Shown here: in pieces, positions 5,988 to 8,108 of the stretch
Layout of the letters: each line of letters opens with the position of its first letter
Position numbering within the stretch: the first letter of the stretch is position 1
Assembly (NCBI GenBank): GCA_003490145.1
Contig: QULQ01000029.1
Coordinates: forward strand, 1 to 8,108
Direction: 5' to 3'
DNA: 8,108 nucleotides
From: Lachnospiraceae bacterium OM04-12BH
Lineage (GTDB): Bacteria; Bacillota; Clostridia; Lachnospirales; Lachnospiraceae
Notes under the pieces: generated by a model
What the model saw: only the letters and a program-made list of their open reading frames with translations
Told to the model about the DNA's origin: nothing
Databases searched by the model: none
Position numbers and translations under genes: made by a program

Positions 5988-6176
5988 ATGCAGTATATCA
6001 GCCTGCTCTATATCGTGCAAGTAGAAAAAATTGCCACACCGGGAAGCATAAAGCCGGGAATCTTAAGTCCCGAAAAGCAGATCGCATACAGACTGCTCTT
6101 TGAAGAACTGCACAGAGGACTGGAGATCATGCGTGATAAGAGCGAGTATTATAATAAAGTCACGATCGTGAGGTAA
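5988..6176 (+). pseudogene. Unrecognised ORF fragment (up to 62 aa)
   Basis: An open frame ends in a hydrophilic helical segment (PEKQIAYRLLFEELHRGLEI, then MRDKSEYYNKVTIVR) that looks like real protein. The possible ATG at 5988 has no ribosome binding site, and the first 17 residues look random. It is more likely the C-terminal end of a lost gene than a complete one. I cannot name a family. It is on the + strand, between debris that runs on the - strand. Confidence 0.3.
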
Positions 6177-6356
6177 GGGCAGAAAGACGATTCCTGGCAG
6201 GAGGGAAGAGCTGGGAAATGCGTAGAAAATAAAGTGTGTTTTGGACTTGATTTTACATTAGTACCTGTGTAAACCGGTAGAAATACTGACATTAAGACGT
6301 TTGTGCATTTTGCCAGATGTCTTTTTAAAACACATGACGAAATACGATATATAATA

Positions 6357-6386
6357 TTGACTGTATTTTACACAATACATTAAAAT
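6357..6386 (+). promoter_or_regulatory. Candidate sigma-A promoter
   Basis: TTGACT (6357-6362), 18 bases, then TAAAAT (6381-6386), in an A/T-rich stretch. It points toward the phosphoribosyltransferase/DprA-like pair, whose first codon is 364 bases on. If used, it would give a long leader that is antisense to the glycosyltransferase fragment. The rest of 6177-6356 holds no gene I can recognise, only a weak hairpin near 6297-6330 followed by T residues. Confidence 0.3.
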
Positions 6387-6396
6387 GAAGTATATC

Positions 6397-6657
6397 TCAA
6401 CCTATAGGTATCAGTGTTTTAAGCATTTCCCGGATCCTGTGGGGATAGGCATGGCTGACAGACACCTTATCGTAACCATTTTTGGCGATCTGTTTCCGCT
6501 CTTCATCATGAGCCAGATCATAGGCGCATTTATCAACCAGCTCGTCCATGGAGGAATAGGCTTCCAGATCTACACCGATTGTAAAGTAATCGGTCAGCTC
6601 GATCTCCATTGCTGATCCTTTCTTGCTTCCCTGCACAGGATGTCTGGCATGAACCAT
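6397..6657 (-). pseudogene. C-terminal fragment of a CgeB-like family 1 glycosyltransferase
   Basis: The - strand frame contains LTDYFTIGVDLEAYSSMDEL, then VDKCAYDLAHDEERKQIAKNGYDKV and HAYPHRIREML. This matches the C-terminal end of CgeB-type glycosyltransferases, where the GxD, the helix before the HDEER block and the YxHR motif close the nucleotide-sugar domain. Only about 70 family-like residues remain of an enzyme normally several hundred long, and the N-terminal part (before MEIEL at 6609) has no likeness. Such enzymes often lie near flagellin genes of Lachnospiraceae and may glycosylate flagellin; that link is inferred. A weak ribosome binding site before 6609 leaves open a 70-residue product, but it would lack a catalytic domain. 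Confidence 0.6.
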
Positions 6658-6674
6658 GCCTTGATTATTGTTTT
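6646..6674 (+). terminator. Small hairpin with T-rich tail upstream of the PRTase gene
   Basis: GGCATG (6646-6651) and CATGCC (6655-6660) form a perfect 6-bp stem with a 3-base loop, followed by TTGATTATTGTTTT. It is a weak intrinsic terminator, or an attenuator for transcripts entering the next gene from the left. The stem is short, so function is uncertain. Confidence 0.35.
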
Positions 6675-6749
6675 ACCTGGAAGAAGTCTGGCTGTAAAGA
6701 AGAGAAAGCAAAATGGAAATTTTAAGTAGACACGGAAGGAGAAGTTTGT

Positions 6750-7289
6750 ATGGTATTTGTGAACGAAGCATGGAATCAGACAGGAGATATTGTGGTATAC
6801 AGTAATTATCATAAATATTGGCTGGACAGAGAACGGAAAATTAAAAATCCATTATTTGATGTGTACAGTGGGAAAATTCTGGATTTAAAGGAAGGAAAGA
6901 TGTCTGCTGTTCAATATTTTTATCAGCTGCTGGATCCGGAAATAAGAAGAGGTGTTACGATTTGTGTAGTGCCATCAAGTAATTCTGAAATAAAGGAAAG
7001 CGGAATTGGGAAATTGGGAGAAATGCTTGCTGGTAATGGAAGAAAGAATAAGGTATACTTTTTGAGAAGAAACAAGAGTATAGACAAACTGGCAACTGGT
7101 GGAAACAGAAGCATGGAAACACATATGAAGTCTATCAGTACAGTACTTGATATGGATATTGACAATGATATTGTATTACTTATGGATGATGTGACAACTA
7201 CAGGCAATTCTTTATATGCCTGTAAAGAAATATTACTTCAAAATGGTGCACGTGAAGTGGAAATGTTTGCACTGGGAAAGGCAATCTGA
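6750..7289 (+). CDS. Phosphoribosyltransferase-domain protein, ShosT-like toxin candidate
   Basis: This 179-residue cytoplasmic protein has a type I phosphoribosyltransferase PRPP loop at 142-154 (VLLMDDVTTTGNS: hydrophobic strand, two Asp, T-T-T-G). A strand at 70-76 (TICVVPSS) and the KVYFLRR segment at 101-107 fit the same fold. The protein lacks the zinc-finger part of ComF. The start at 6750 has AAGGAG (6736-6741) 8 bases ahead. It overlaps the DprA-like gene by one base (TGATG), so the two are co-translated. A PRTase followed by a short DprA homologue is the layout of ShosTA, a toxin-antitoxin pair with anti-phage activity in which the PRTase is the toxin. The fold is clear; the toxin role is inferred from the partner. 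A ComF-like or orphan nucleotide-salvage enzyme is the alternative. Confidence 0.75.
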   Translation: MVFVNEAWNQTGDIVVYSNYHKYWLDRERKIKNPLFDVYSGKILDLKEGKMSAVQYFYQLLDPEIRRGVTICVVPSSNSEIKESGIGKLGEMLAGNGRKNKVYFLRRNKSIDKLATGGNRSMETHMKSISTVLDMDIDNDIVLLMDDVTTTGNSLYACKEILLQNGAREVEMFALGKAI

Positions 7290-7990
7290 TGAAATATAAC
7301 ATTGCAGTATGCAGGGAAGATGATGAAAGATATCCCAATGAACTACGGAATTTAAAAGGAATGCCATCGCTTCTGTATTATAAAGGCAATATAGAAATTA
7401 TTAATCAGCATAAAAACATTGCAGCGATAGGAAGCAGGACACTTTCGGAGCAGGGAAGTAAACTGGCATATCGGACAGGAATAAAGATAGCAGAGGAAGG
7501 GTTCAATCTTGTAAATGGACTGGCGCTGGGCTGTGATACACTTGCATTGAAAGGGGCTCTTTCTGTAAACGGAAAATGTGTGGTGTTCCTTCCTTGTGGG
7601 CTGGATCGGATTTTGCCTGCTTCCAATCAGGAACTGGCAGAGGAAATTCTGGAGAAAGGTGGCTGTCTTTTGAGCGAATATCCGGAAAAAACGGCGGTAC
7701 AGAAATACAGATATGTTGAAAGAGATCGTTTGCAGAGTGGAATCAGCCAGGGAGTGATTGTTATTGAAGCAGAACAGAACAGTGGAACAATGCATACTGC
7801 AGATTTTGCCATGCGGCAATATAAAAGACTGGCCTGCTATGCGTACAGCTTGTTACAGATGTCATCCGGAAATCAATATCTGGAAAATACCGGAAAAAGC
7901 ACCGTTTTACATGATGAGACAGGCCTTGCTGCATTTCTTGATAATATAAAACAGTCACAGTCTTATGAACAGATGAAATTACCATTCTGA
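7289..7990 (+). CDS. Short DprA/Smf-like Rossmann protein, ShosA-like antitoxin candidate
   Basis: This 233-residue protein covers just the DprA Rossmann core. Motifs in order are AAIGSR (45-50), NGLALGCDTLALKGAL (76-91, for the usual SGLAxGID..AHxGAL), LPCGLDRILPASN (101-113), SEYP (129-132), YVERDRLQSG (142-151, where DprA has RNRxISG) and a closing GTMHTADFAMRQYKR (166-180). The N-terminal SAM-like and C-terminal winged-helix domains of housekeeping DprA are absent, and several consensus positions differ, so it is probably not the cell's transformation protein. In ShosTA the DprA homologue is the antitoxin. The start ATG overlaps the upstream TGA, which favours coupled synthesis. The gene ends 30 bases before a strong terminator, making a two-gene operon. 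Confidence 0.8.
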   Translation: MKYNIAVCREDDERYPNELRNLKGMPSLLYYKGNIEIINQHKNIAAIGSRTLSEQGSKLAYRTGIKIAEEGFNLVNGLALGCDTLALKGALSVNGKCVVFLPCGLDRILPASNQELAEEILEKGGCLLSEYPEKTAVQKYRYVERDRLQSGISQGVIVIEAEQNSGTMHTADFAMRQYKRLACYAYSLLQMSSGNQYLENTGKSTVLHDETGLAAFLDNIKQSQSYEQMKLPF

Positions 7991-8020
7991 AACCAATATG
8001 ATAGTTTCGGCATAATAGTG

Positions 8021-8047
8021 AAAAAGCAGGGTTACTCCCTGCTTTTT
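8021..8047. terminator. Bidirectional terminator, identical to that at 5178-5204
   Basis: The 11-bp stem AAAAAGCAGGG/CCCTGCTTTTT and loop TTACT are the same as at 5178-5204; identity covers 29 bases (8021-8049). It ends the PRTase/DprA-like operon. On the - strand the bases again read AKSRE followed by TAA, preceded by a short open stretch (LQKKYHRL) up to a stop at about 8083. This may be the 3' end of another Rpn-type relic entering from the right. Confidence 0.8.
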
Positions 8048-8108
8048 GCGAGTCTGTGATACTTTTTCTGTAAAATAATCTAGGCAAGGTCCTTCTATGA
8101 TAAAATAA

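Overview
The window looks like accessory chromosome from a motile gut Lachnospiraceae (Roseburia/Agathobacter-like). The main evidence is a Lachnospiraceae-type flagellin with its own sigma-28 promoter. Rpn-family nuclease genes, an IS30-type transposase relic and strong AAGGAGG ribosome binding sites fit the same group. Genus is an inference; no rRNA or tRNA is present to settle it.

Left third (1-2600, + strand): three copies of one Rpn-type PD-(D/E)XK nuclease gene. Copy 1 (1-735) is cut by the window edge. Copy 2 (990-2033) is complete. Copy 3 (2050-2389) is only the C-terminal part, lying just behind copy 2. All three keep a strong internal Shine-Dalgarno plus in-frame ATG that would yield a small C-terminal protein of 59, 77 or 75 residues. 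A 12-bp repeat just after this start has 1, 6 and 3 clear units, and copy 2 carries a different C-terminal tail from copies 1 and 3. This resembles the gene-within-gene Rpn toxin/antitoxin arrangement known from E. coli, with a spare tail module beside it.

Middle (2380-5210): a broken small hypothetical gene and a decayed IS30-family transposase, both on the - strand, then the flagellin unit. That unit has a sigma-28 promoter at 3462-3488, a structured leader with a CsrA-like site, flagellin at 3626-5095, and terminators.

Right part (5189-6660): debris. A second, unrelated Rpn-type gene runs on the - strand, converges on flagellin, and is broken by two stop codons and an out-of-frame deletion. 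Three perfect hairpins lie upstream of it. Next come an unrecognised ORF fragment and the C-terminal piece of a CgeB-like glycosyltransferase.

Right end (6750-7990, + strand): two intact, translationally coupled genes, a phosphoribosyltransferase and a short DprA/Smf-like protein. This is the architecture of the ShosTA toxin-antitoxin/anti-phage system. The pair ends at a hairpin identical to the one behind flagellin. Overall, a flagellin gene is embedded in mobile-element wreckage, with a probable defence module on one side and a varying nuclease family on the other.
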